A stretch of 64,000 bases of DNA, taken from Cinnamomum chago. Lineage: Eukaryota; Streptophyta; Magnoliopsida; Laurales; Lauraceae. The first letter of the stretch is position 1. Each line of letters opens with the position of its first letter. Under the pieces are notes generated by a model. It saw nothing but the letters and a program-made list of their open reading frames with translations. It did no database searches and was not told the DNA's origin. Of this stretch, positions 22,945 to 34,730 are shown piece by piece. Location: the NCBI GenBank assembly GCA_038049695.1, contig CP142457.1, positions 25,682,501 through 25,746,500 of the forward strand, written 5' to 3'. The translations under genes and the position numbers were made by a program.

Positions 22945-25900
22945 GGGGGGCTGTTTGAATTCACTTTAAGGTGAAACACGTCTGTTTCAAAAATGTTGAT
23001 AAAATGGGATAATTCGAATAGATGGATTTGTCTGTAGCGGAAAGACAGGCCATGCATGTCAATTTTTGGACAAGTTTGCCGTCATATTTTTTTTTTTATA
23101 ATGACAAGTTTACCTATGTGTAAGGGTAATTTTCTCAGCTTCCTTTTATCAACTTGTCAAACGAACAGTGAAAAGCTCTCCTCTTCCGGTGAACAAGGAA
23201 AAAAAGTCTTCTCTTCCTTGGATCTTCTTCCCCACACAATAGAAGAAAGGATTCAAAGGTTTTTAAAATTTTTTGAGGTTTCATCATCTTCAAACACTTG
23301 TCTCTCTTTCCAGGTACGAATTCAACACGTTTTTCACAAGCTTCCCTCATCTAGGGTTTTGATTCGGAATTACAAATGAAATTATTTTGTTTATGGAGAT
23401 GCCTTGAATTGACAGTGCTTGTTCTTTGTGCATTTTGGTTTGCTCATGAGCTTTTTGAATGTGTTCTAAAAACTATCATGTGAATCTTATATTGCAAAAA
23501 CTTGAGATATTTTTCTTTCTTTCCCCTTTTCCACAAAAAGAGAGTGGTAACTTGATTTGCTGGGTGGGTTGCGACCAAGGGTGCTCACAATATTCTCTCC
23601 TGCAAAAGGGAGGGAAAGTCAATACAATGATTATGCTGCTGCATGAGAGATGTGATAATAAGAAGCAGAGTTTCACTTACTATGGGCAAAGAACATGGTT
23701 GAGAAGCTAAACCTGCAAGGAGAAAACAGGAAGGGGGATCAGGCAGTGGAGAAGCTCAGAGTTAGAAAGATTCATTCCCAACTGATGGATAGGAAAATCA
23801 GTGCATAAATTCATATTTGAGGTGTGCTCAAATGCACGCTAGGTTGCATAGTTCATTTACTTGGAAGAACAGATAGTTAGCTATTCAGTAGTTCAGTCCC
23901 TTCTACATTTGAGGTGTCAATGGGTTAGAAATCAAGTTAAGTAGTAAACAATTGTCTTTTTGCTGCTGCCATCAAATCCTTACCAGTACCAATCACTAAT
24001 CATTGATATGATCAGAGGTAATGAAAGCAGGAACAAATTATTATCCCAGTGTGTAAAATATTAATGGTCTACTTTTGTTGTTTTGAACTAGAGCTAAATG
24101 TTCTGCTATGCCACATTCATACTAGAAATATTTTATGCGAGCTTCAGGAATTTTCTGCAATGGTGTCTGTATTTGCCTATAGATCTCAAAATTCCCAATC
24201 ATCTTGATGAAAAAATCAAGGTTATCACTCAACAATCTAATTTATACCAACTGTAGAAACAAATATTTAGACCACTGATATGAACAGTTGGACAAATTGT
24301 AAATCCAAGAGACTGGGATTCTACGTGATAATTATCTCAGAAAAACACCACCTATAATTTTATCATTTAAAAAAAATAAAAATCATAAGGGATCAAGAAC
24401 GTTCAGATTATTTTGCACAGCCATCCTGCAAAATGTATGGATCTAATGGCAACCACATTGAAGTGAAGTGTCTGTGTAGTGGGTATTACTTTTTTTTTCT
24501 CTAAATACTTACCACAGAACAATGACAACTTGTCTTTTGGGTGGGCCACGAAATTCATCATTCAGCCTATTTGTGAAATTCTAAATGCCAAGGGAACAAC
24601 TATACTTGTATTTTTTTTAGAATATTGCTAGTTACTTACATGTGTTAGCATAGGCTCTACTTTACCATTTTGAGTAAAGCATATGAAGTCTGATGTTTTG
24701 GTAGTGCAGTGTTGTGTGCTCAGTTCAGTGATTAGTGGTTTTCTGCTGAGTAGTGTGGCGAAGTGTTGAGCTTCTGTCTTCTTTAGTAGGCTGTTGGTTT
24801 CTTTGTCTTCAGTGATCCTGTTCAATCCTTCATTTTGTGGTTTTGGGCGTTTTGCTTTTTGTTGTAGCCCTTTTGTGTTGTAAAGCTTAAATGAATGAGA
24901 AGTTACTATTCAAAAATTAAATAAAGTAAAATTTGAAGGCACCATTTTTGAACAGCTTGTACACAGTTGGAAGTTTCCTTTCTAATGACTTTTTTTACAC
25001 ATATCTGATTTTTCATGAAGCTTGAAGCGGCCAGTGCTTGCTTTGTTTTGTTTCATTTTGATTGGGCATTGCCACATGGGATAAGTGTGTTGATGATGTG
25101 GACTTGGGCGAGATCTTTGGGCTAGCCACTAGGAAAAGGGCCCCTCTTGTTCTTGTTCCAACCATAAATAAGGACTATCAATTTAAGGAGTAGTGTTGTG
25201 GTCTTTGTACATGCACAACATCAATACTTGTGTTCTTGACTGCATTCAGGCCCATGATTTGAAACCCATATGTTCCAACCTTTGAAACCAACCTTCAATC
25301 ATCAGAAGGGGCTTAGTAGTGCAACACATCATGAAGAATTCCAGGGGGCTTAGTGTAATGGTTAGCTCCAATTTTTCTAGGCCCGAAAACAAGCCCATGA
25401 ACTTTACATCTTGTGTTTTATATCCCTCATACCCAGTTGCTATATTCTTATGCTTTAATAGTTGCCCTTGTTGGTTATGTTACAAATTAGTTGCATATGG
25501 GTTGCATGAAGGCCAAGTATATGATTAATATGAGACTGTCCTTTCCATGTTTTTGTTGGAAGATCATCCTACTGTGTTGAGTGATTTAAATTATCCACTT
25601 TTAAATCAAGATCCTCCTACTGTGGTATCTTTTTAGTTCTTATATTGTGAAAGATGATGTTAAATTGTCCCCCAAATAACCAAGGATAGAATGTCTTCGC
25701 CTTCCAAATATTATAAATGTGTTATGGTTTTTTTTTTTTTTTTCTTTCATTGATAAATAGTGATGCATTTGCACACAATGTGCATTTTAGGAACTCTATC
25801 CCTCAGTCTATAATGTGTCATTTTTCTTTATTAAATTGCTTATAACAGCAAAGATACAAAAGACCATGAACTTCTTTTCCTGAAGCATCCTGCATCCATA

Positions 25901-26350
25901 CCCCAATAAATATTTGCATGTTATAGAAGGTAGATACCCCAATATATATTTTCATGTTAAAGAAGGTCTAAGTATGGTCTTGAATAGGAAATTGGGCCAT
26001 AAATATTCATAGAATGGAACCAAATTTTGTGTCTCAATGAAAGTTAGAACTCACTTTTATGAGCTTTACATTGCCTTAATTAGATAAAAAATCATTTATA
26101 ATGGATGTCAAGTTGAATTTCTATTATAAATTACCCTTTTTTTAAAAGATAAAAAATGCCCCTGTAATAAGCTCTTACTTGAAAATTCACCAAACATATT
26201 TTTTTCACATAGATCCATTTAAGTTAGATATATTGCATGTGTTACCAAACGGTCTATTTGAAAAGAGTCTATATCTCACAGATCTATTTCTCGCAGATCT
26301 ATTTGAGCCAGATTTATTTCAAACATATAAGATTTGCCAAACAGGCCCTC
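22945..26350. mobile_element. Candidate DNA transposon or private spacer, 3.4 kb
   Basis: The left end reads GGGGGGCTGTTTG (22945-22957). The right end reads CCAAACAGGCCCTC (26337-26350), whose reverse complement GAGGGCCTGTTTGG resembles the left end and the GGGCCTGTTTGG termini of some plant DNA transposons. Copy 2 lacks the whole of 22865-26350, joining GATTCA directly to a sequence like 26351 onwards. No transposase or other protein is recognised inside. The missing piece includes 80 bp left of the candidate terminus, so a deletion in copy 2 explains the difference equally well. A possible LINE/SINE-like 3' tail lies at about 24620-24935. 25722-25743 is a T-rich run. Confidence 0.35.
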
Positions 26351-26496
26351 AATGTCTCTCTTCAAAAAGGAGCATTTGAACTTCTAAGGAGGAAGCTTGG
26401 TTCATTTCTAGAAAATCACTTATATGGAAAATCTTGAAATTAGCGGAACTTTCTTTAATTTCTTTATGTAATTATGAATTATCAAAGTGTAACTTA

Positions 26497-26538
26497 TGGT
26501 GATTAGGCTAATGGTGATCACCATTAGCCTAATCACCA
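26497..26538. repeat. Perfect 42-bp palindrome
   Basis: Arms TGGTGATTAGGCTAATGGTG... and its exact reverse complement ...CACCATTAGCCTAATCACCA meet with no spacer. It lies exactly where copy 2 has about 1.57 kb more (47385-48955), including the TL29 terminal exon. In copy 2 only a short related stretch, CTAATGGTGAT, is present at the left edge of that block. Confidence 0.95.
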
Positions 26539-27801
26539 GCTCAAAGAAATGAAGTGACGAACAAAACATGGATTGTTGCCTTTCCTATACACGAAAAAGA
26601 TCAGTTTTTCTTACAAAAAGGAAAGTAATGATAATAACGGCCAAATAACCCTGGATTGTACGATAGGTATTGGAAAAAATTACTAGTTAATGGACTTTGA
26701 CTAGTTATAGCGTCCAATAGATGAGTAATTAGAAAAGAGAATTTTCATTTTAACAAATTTCATTTACAGCATGGTGAAAATTCCCAGTTCCTTTTTTTTC
26801 TTTTACTGTTACCAATGATAGTGGGACCTACTAGATGAAAACTTTGGATACTACATTTGAAGGTGCAGGAGTGAGAAAAAAGCATGCATTGCTAGCAATT
26901 TTCTCTGTCAAATGGAGAGCCATGTTCGAAAAATTTGTCATCTAAAAATAAGAAATGAGAATGGTTTTCAGATGTGAGTAACTGAAAATGGAAGTCTCAA
27001 GTTGCATGAGTATGGGTACATGTGCCAGAATCCGATAGCAGTACGAGATTCTGAGTTCAAAATCTTTCCTAGCCTGAAAATAAGTTGACATAATTGATTT
27101 TAATACTTTACCTCCACTTTGTAAGCATACATATTTTATTAAGATATTATTAATCCATATCTTAATAGATTCGATACTTGTCTCCTGGATCGGATAAATT
27201 GTAAAATATATGATTTGCAGATTTGGTATGAATTTTGTATAGATTTCACTTAATTATTATTTTGAATAAAATAATTTGAAAATCTATCAAAAATAATATG
27301 CAAAAATGGTACCAACTAGAAAGTACAAATCTCATTAAAAAAAATCCTGCAAGGAACATTCCAATTTTTTTCAGTAATAATTATGCACATGAAGCCTGGT
27401 TCCTTGGTGCGAACCATGAACCTTAGGGGGGCTAGTTTTGGAACCCAAGCACTATTCTTGACCAAAATGTGTTGTTTGGCTCTAGGGATGCTCGTTGACC
27501 TTAGTTCTCACCCCCGTAGGTTGTTCGAAGGCATGTAGGTGTAGTTTGAAGTTGAGTATGCGCGTAGTTAGGGTCTTAGGTGCCAACCAACACTACTATG
27601 ATCCAAGGAATTACACTCGTCATCTGGACACTAAATGCGCGTAACGTTAAATCTCCCTACCCCGACATGTCAATGGCAACCCAAGCCTTAGATTAGCCAG
27701 TTTGTAATGGATCCTTGACTGTTATACTGGTTTATCTCATCTAACCCATAAGTTATCGTTTCCGCGTACATGGCGTGTGCAGTCCTTGAAATTGCATGAT
27801 T
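26539..27801. other. TL29 last-intron DNA, copy 1 (no exon)
   Basis: Collinear with 48957-49800 and 50587-51016. AT-rich and non-coding. In copy 2 the same DNA is inside the TL29 terminal intron. Because copy 1 lacks both the terminal exon and the upstream exons, it is a relic of intron sequence here. Confidence 0.65.
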
Positions 27802-29252
27802 TGTAAGAACCCCACCTCTTAATCCTAGGACTAGCACTAGTTAATTCTATAAATCTGTTATTCTAAGCTTATTAGATCGAGATTATCATTCCGGACAACT
27901 TTTGTATTCAACTCGAATCAATCTGAGGCCGTGAAACCCTTCAATTGACCAATTTCGTCATAAATTGATAGACTTTGACCAAGCATTTGATTTTCTCCTT
28001 GGAACCATGAAATGCGTAGCTCTTGAGCTCAAACATTAGATCTCGACCTTCCCAACAACTTTCATGTTCAGTCCAAACTCATCCGAGATCCAGAAAGTCT
28101 AATTTGACTCCCGGCACATTTTTCAAGGTGTATACTCGGAACTTCTGCCACTAATCTCTGAAATTTCTGATTTTGGGCTTGTTGGAAAGCTCTTCTCATG
28201 ACCTACAATGCTCCTTTAACTCGGCCAGTCCAGGGTTCCAAAGATCCCCATTATCGCACTTCAAGTTCAGCAAGAATATGACAAACTCACAAACTAGCCA
28301 TTACAAAATATCTCACCAACCCCTCTCTCTCATTAAATGCCCTCACCTACCTCATTAAATACTCCCACCTACTACCATCATCCCCCATTAGTCCTCAATT
28401 CCATCGGCCAACAAGAGAGTTCCTCCTCTCTTGCTTTCTTTCTTCTTGTCCTCTCTTTTCTCCCTCACATGGCTTGGTGAAGATCACCTAGATGGAAGCT
28501 CCTTTTGCGAAATCTGACCCCACTAAGAAACTCTATGCCGTCAACTATACAACATAGTGTGTTTTAGTGCAAATCCACCGGTGGCCGCCCCTCCATCCAT
28601 CACCCTTCTTCTTGGACTTCTAAGAGGAAGGCTCTCTTTCCCTTCTTGAATATTTCTTGGTTCGAGCCCCATTTTTTATCACTTGTGTTGGTTTTTATGG
28701 GGTTTGGAGTATGACGGTGGATGGGTTTTTGCTTTAGGGTGAGTTTGATGGGTTGTTTGGAAGGGAAAGCTCTTGGTTTGGAGCTTGGATTGACCGCGGG
28801 TTTAGGGTTGTATTGACTCTTGATTACAGGCAAGTATCTAATAAAATTGCACAACTTGTTAGTGTTTTTAATTCTAGTTGATCTCAGACCATTGAGCATG
28901 CTAAGTTGGAAATGGACTCACGCTAATGATGTTTGTTACTGGAAACAATTTAGCCCTCTAGCATTGCTTATCACGGGGTTTTATTAATATTGTTAACCAC
29001 CCCTTTATTAATTGGTTAATGACTGATAGTTAAATTTAATGGCCCTGGCGGCCAGCACACCCCTTTCGCCCAAGCACCCTGATACCCCCCTTGCTGCCCC
29101 TTGGAGAAATGGCAGGAGCAGTCGCTGCATGCTGACCTGCCACCAGGCAGCTGGTCGCTGCTGCAGCTGCCACTGTGCTGGCCACCTCTCTTTGCCTAGC
29201 CACCCTGTGGCCCCCCTTTCCCCTCCAATGTGTCACTCTCACAATCTCAAGT

Positions 29253-29530
29253 CACAAGAATGGAACGAGACTTCTTGGAGACAGATTCTATTATTCTTAG
29301 TGTCAATTTCTTTGGAGATCCCTCCTAAATATTTAATTATTACATATCTTAATCAAGGCTCTAATCTAGGCAAGTATATCAATTACAATTCTAAGTTATG
29401 GAAGCAATGACTAAAAATAGAATATACACAACTATGTACAATTGTATCATTGACCCAAGCAATCCACGTGATATATTATGAACGGGGCTGGATCCCTTCA
29501 TGGGTTGTGGACCTATTTAAACCCCACACC
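29253..29530 (-). repeat. Copia LTR, left copy (segment copy 1)
   Basis: Aligns with 32138-32406: both contain CAAGGCTCTAATCTAGGCAA and CTAAGTTATGGAAGCAATGA. The outer boundary is approximate (28-31 bp uncertainty) because it borders a C run. Confidence 0.75.
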
Positions 29531-29531
29531 A

Positions 29532-29553
29532 CCCCCCCCCCCCCCCCCCCCCC
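29532..29553. repeat. 22-nt C homopolymer at a copia polypurine tract
   Basis: Sits where the copia PPT should be. The sister LTR has only seven C (32407-32413). Confidence 0.92.
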
Positions 29554-32137
29554 GGTCTCAAATTGATGCTGGAGAATCAATGAGCATCAATTTCCTAACC
29601 AAGAATTGATAACATGGTCGTGAAAGACCTTTAGTAAGAATATCAGTAATTTGAAGCTCAGTGGAGACATGCAAAAGGCTGATGACACCACGTATGAAGT
29701 GACAATCAACCTCCATGTGTTTAGTGCATTCATGAAAAATTGGATTTTTAGTAATCTGAATTGCACTTGTATTATCTACATAGAGGGGGGGGGGGGGGTA
29801 ACACCTTTTGCTGGAAATCCAATGTCAGAGAGCAAACCTCGGAGACAAAGAATTTTGGAGCATACAACAAACATGGCTCGGTACTCAGCCTCGATAGAAG
29901 ATTTTGAAATTTTTTCACGTTTCTTGCATTTTCAGGAAATCATACTATCACCTAAAAACATGCACCAGCATGTTGTTGATCTACGAGTATCTGGATAACT
30001 AGCCCAATAAGCATCTGAATAAACTATGAGAGATAGAAGATTGTTTGATGAAAAAAACAACCCGCGACTCGGTGTACAAATAAGGTACCGAATGATGCGG
30101 CAAACAACAATTATATGAAGGTAACGAGGAGTAGTCATGAACTGACTCATTAGGATGACTACATAGGAGATATCAAGACAGATAATCGGGAGGTAGATCA
30201 AGCAACCAACTAACTTGCGATAAGTGGTAGAATCTGGAAGAAGGTCACCATCCTCTTGACTGAGTTTGACATTCAGTTCGACCGACGTATTTACTGAAGC
30301 TGAAGCAGTAAGGCCAGCTAAGTCAATGAAATCAACAGTGTATTTGTGCTGATCGAGAGCTATACCTTTAGTCGATTGATGTACTTGAAGACCGAGGAAA
30401 TAGTTTAAAGGGCCTAGATCCTTCATGTGGAATGTCTCATTAAGAGAAGCTTGGAGTTCCTGAATCATTTGTGCATATGGACCAGTAATGACTATGTCAT
30501 CAACGTAGACAAATAGCACAGTAATTCCGGACGGAGCATGATGTAAAAACATAGAAAGATCATACTGGCTCGGATGAAAATCCAAGTGGAGAAGAGCATC
30601 TTGACATTTCTCAAACCATGCACGAGGAGCTTGCTTCAAGCCATAGAGGGAGCGACGGAGTTAGGCAACCATACCCTTCCCGGATGAGTACCCCTAAGGC
30701 AGACGCATATAAACGTCTTCTTTTGAGATCACCATGAAGAAACACATTTTTTTATATCCATTTGATATAGAGACCAAGACTAAGATGCAGTAACAGCAAG
30801 AATTATGTGTATGGTGGTTATCCTGGCGACGGGAGCAAAAGTTTCATCATAATCGATGCCATATTTCTGCCGATTCCCAAGAGTGATAAGGTGCGCCTTA
30901 TATCGATCTAATGTGCCATCTGATCTTAACTTGAGAGAAAAATTTCCACTTACAACTCATAGGTTTGACACCCATAGGAGACAAGACAATATCCCACGTA
31001 TGATTTTGCTCTAAAGCATCCAGTTCATCTTGCATTGCCTTGTTCCAACATTGGTGCTGCATAGCTTGAGAATAGGATTGTGGGATGGAAGAGGAAAAAA
31101 AAGTGGCCATTAAGGAAGTATGTGAGAACCCATATCGGTCCGGTGGTACCAAAATACGAGTGGAGAGACGTAATGTATGATGTCCAGAGGGACCAATTGC
31201 CAGAGGTGGACCGGATGCTAGAGGAAGATCAGGAGGGGGATTCCCGGTAGACGCTTCTCTATTCCTTCTGTTATACACAAAGTTAGGATTAGATCAAACA
31301 ACTGACGTGTTGTCAAAAAACCAGGTAAAGAGACTAAGGAGGAGTCAGGAGGATGAAGATGTTTTTGAAAAAAATAATGCGTTTAAAAAAAATGACATTC
31401 CTAGAGGTACGTATGCGACGAATGTGAGGATTACAGCAAAGGAACCCTTTCTGGAAGGGTGCATGACCTAAAAAAACACACTTAGCTGATTGAGCGGTTA
31501 GTTTGGTTCTTTCAGCTGGAGGAAAATGCACAAAGCAAACTGAGCTAAAAATATGAAGATCATCATAGAATGGAGATATCTTGTACAATTGGTAATATGG
31601 GCTCTGATTTTCAAGAGAGGTTGAGGGCATACGATTTATAAGATGAGCTGCAATAGCCAATGCCTCAATCCAAAAACGGGTAGGAACCGATGATTCTAGA
31701 AGAAGGGAACGAGTGACAATAAGGAGATGTCTATTTTTTCGTTCAGCGACTTCATTCTGCTGTAGAGTATAAGGACAAGTTCTTTGAGAAATAATGCCTT
31801 TGTTTTGCAAAAACTGTTGAAAATCAGAGGACCCATATTCCCCGCCCAAATCAGATCGCAAGATTTTAATGCAGGTGGAAAATTGATTCTCAACATAAGC
31901 CAATTTAAAAAAAAAAAAACATTGAAAACATTTGGAATGTAGAAAGTAAACCCATGTGAACCGACTGAAATCATTACTAAAAGTCACAAAGTATTTATAG
32001 TGAGTGTGGGAAAGAGCTGGAGCAATTCCCTATACATCACTATGAACTAAATTAAAACACTGAGTACTGTGTGAAGTGGAAATAGGAAATGGAAGAGTTT
32101 TGCTCTTTCCCATTTTACAAGTAACACAATCAAAAGG
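29554..32137 (-). pseudogene. Copia pol pseudogene (integrase, RT, RNase H), segment copy 1
   Basis: Blocks on the minus strand: GAG_pre-integrase end and integrase (31334-32130: CVTCKMGKSKTLPF, FSRFTWVYFLHSK, SDLGGEYGSSDF, RTCPYTLQQNEVAERKNRHL); linker and RT N-terminus (30898-31278: NKAMQDELDALEQNHTWD); RT core (29932-30639: KQAPRAWFEK, LFVYVDDIVITG, then FHMKDLGPLNYFLGLQVHQS); RNase H remnants (YSDAYWASYPDTRRSTT; the KHIEVDCHFIRDE-type ending is best seen in the 32407-32610 tail). Stops and frameshifts separate the blocks. The YVDD catalytic motif is intact, but no continuous protein can be made. Confidence 0.85.
29785..29798. repeat. 14-nt G homopolymer in copia RNase H remnant
   Basis: The equivalent site in segment copy 2 has five G (53186-53190). 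Confidence 0.92.
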
Positions 32138-32406
32138 CACAAGGATGGAACAAGACTTCTTGGAGAAACAGATTCTATTATTCTCAGTGTCCATTTGTTT
32201 GAAGATCCCTCAATATATAACTATTACTTGTCTTAATCAAGGCTCTAATCTAGGCAAGTGTATCAATTACAATTCTAAGTTATGGAAGCAATGACTAAAA
32301 ATAGAATATACACAACTATGTACAACTGTATCAGTGACCCAAGTAATCCACGTGATATATTATGAACTGCGCTGGATCCCTTCATGGGTCGTGGGCTTGT
32401 TTAACA
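32138..32406 (-). repeat. Copia LTR, right copy (segment copy 1)
   Basis: Begins on the minus strand with TGTTAAACAAGCCC directly after the tract TTTAAGGGGGGG, a classical PPT/LTR junction. It is followed on the minus strand by integrase coding sequence rather than a PBS. Confidence 0.78.
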
Positions 32407-34730
32407 CCCCCCCTTAAATTGATGCGGGAGAATCAATGAACATCAATTTGCCAACAAAGAATTGATGGCATGGTCGTGGAAGACCTATAGTAAGAATATC
32501 AACAATTTGAAGCTCAGCGGAGACATGCAGAAGGCTGATGACATCACGCTTAAACTCATCACGTATGAAGTGACAATCAACCTCGATGTGTTTAGTGCGT
32601 TCAAGAAATCGGCTAGGCAGCCTACGCCTAGCAGCTAGTCTGCAACCAGCCACCCTACCAAAGGCCGGCGGGCCCAACCCCGAGACCCGCAAAACCCGTT
32701 TTCAAATTGGATTTTGGCCCCCTTTAAACCTATTTTTAACCTGATTAACCCCTGAGAATTTCTGAATTTCTTTCGAGCCAAAATTTCAAAATTTAGCGAA
32801 GGTTTAGGCGGAATAAAAAAAATTGTCCACCAACCAAAAAGTAGGGGCTATGGACTTAAAGATCAGAGCAATGTGAAGAGGCCCCCAAAATGTTTATATA
32901 CATATTAATGAGACCTTCTTTTCTTGAAAAAGGGACCGAGACCTAGACTGGGATGAACCCAGTTCTCCAATTTCTTGCTTAACACTTGACCAAACAATAG
33001 TGAAGGCATGTGGAGAATGGTGACTTGTATTTTTATTTTAACTTTGGTGTTGGATCTTAACCACCTTCCGAATGCATTAAGAATATGAAAACACACTCAA
33101 TATCCATCCCTTTGAGCGTATAATTTTGGGAATCACCATACTTGCATGTCTAAGATTATTTTAACCAAACTTTTCATACTTTTGTCATGTTTTATGCACC
33201 CTGTCAACCCGGCCCTAGCATTATGCTCTATGGGACATCCTTGGGTCTTAGCGTGCGATCTTCTCATTGCTTGGCCATTGGATGTGCCCAAGTCCTTAGA
33301 CGGTTTCTCGGTTAGTGTGTGAGCATTCAATTGCCCTGCCTTTCCCAGTCACCCGGATCACCTTGACTTTCCACCACCCGTTTTAGGTCCCCCATTTCTA
33401 CCTGAAATACTGCTCGTATTTCTAGAAGTTTTCCTAGACTTAGAAATTATTGTTTTAGAACCTGCTTCGATTTGGTTTACTGTTTTAAGCCCGACTTAAC
33501 TTGGTTTACTGTTTAAAAAACCAAATCAACATCGGTTTCCATTTTTTAGCATTCTAATGGTCTGTCAACCCGTACTTGCACATACATCTCTTCATTCTCT
33601 TGGGTAACTGAATTACTCATTAATTCCTAATTAAGTACCAAACCCTGCATTCTGCATTTATTTTTGAGTCGGTACTACCAAGCTTTTATTCTAGGATTTA
33701 TTATAGATATACATATATATATATATATATTGCTCGCTGTGGTTTGTAGTCCTATATGTGATCAGTGTCACTAAAGTACCTACCCTACCCGGGCCAGAGC
33801 AAGTACTCCCGTGGCAGGGCCAAAAATTTCAGACGGCCGTAAACTCTCAAGTGAGTTCAAAGGTACTATCAATCAGTTCAATTGGGGCAGGCGAATGCTC
33901 CCCTTCCGAGGATTATGCGACGTGGTTGCCATTTAGAATATAGCTACTTTTCGGCTATTATTGATTCTGTTATTTTCCTCATGCTACACTGACTTTGCCT
34001 AGACATACTATTACCTAACCTTTGATTAATTAACCTGTCATTTATATTCTGCTTGTATTGTACCTACAAACTATGTTTCTTTATTTTGGATACTTGCCAG
34101 GCAATTTGTCTGATCTACGCTTGGTGTCGTAGTTATGATCTACACTTTGCCTAGACTTCCTGACTTGTACCCTAGTATGGTTTCTGAGGAGGTGGTTGCT
34201 AAGCCGCAAGTGGCGAGTGTTTTAGTGTAGAGGTTGTCATGTAAACTCCATTTCTTGCCCATGAGACGTGAAATACCTGTGAGTATTATTTTGAGTTTTG
34301 TATTTTGTTGTACTGGCCTCTGTTAGCCTTTTATTTTGGGAAATGTAATTAATACATCTTTGTAACTTTTATATTGAATTAGGGGAATGTAATATCATGT
34401 TTACCTGTCTAGCTCTATTATCTCCTGTTTGTATCGTACTAGTCTGATGATGTATTGTATAGTAGTATTCAGCTAGTAAGACATTAGTGATGCAACACGG
34501 AATCCAATGAGCTCCGGACTTCGGATTGCACCGCAATGCAAGTTTCCGCTAAACATTCCATGATGGTGATGGATATTGTAATTCTCACTTGTGCGGATCC
34601 TGGGGGAAAAGTACGATTATGCTACAGTAATTGTCGTTGCTATAGTAATTATCGTAATCATGGCCCCTTAATCCTACCCCCATTTTTAGGTCTCTTAATC
34701 CTACCCCCATTTTGGGGTCGTGACATGATT

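Larger units (their letters stand above)
29253..32610 (-). mobile_element. Ty1/copia element, gag-less, with a second element's pol tail (LTR-pol-LTR-pol end)
   Basis: The minus strand reads, from right: pol end of another copy (32610 to 32407); LTR (32406 to 32138, starting TGTTAAACAAGCCC after a G-rich polypurine tract); integrase, RT and RNase H (32137 to 29554); polypurine tract; LTR (about 29530 to 29253). The LTR is joined directly to the integrase zinc-finger region, so gag and protease are missing. The same LTR/integrase junction is present in segment copy 2 (55531), so the deletion and tandem structure predate the duplication. The PPT of the left LTR is now a 22-nt C run on the plus strand (29532-29553). 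Confidence 0.82.
27802..34725 (+). mobile_element. Tekay-type solo LTR with a copia element nested inside
   Basis: Starts TGTAAGAACCCCACC at 27802 and ends GGGGTCGTGACA at 34725. It is flanked by the 5-bp target duplication TGATT (27797-27801 and 34726-34730). The termini match the pattern of the Tekay-like element at 1-13128 (TGTAAGACCCCG... CGCGACA) in opposite orientation. Removing the nested copia (29253-32610) leaves about 3.57 kb, an appropriate LTR length, and no PBS or pol follows, so it is a solo LTR. Copy 2 has the same start and TSD at 51012-51017 but lost the right end. An (AT)n microsatellite lies at 33713-33730. Confidence 0.8.

Noticed and set aside
29036-29410. ORFs overlapping the LTR/copia boundary at 29036-29410 and 52535-52858
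   Set aside because: Chance frames through GC-rich LTR sequence; they run across a transposon junction.
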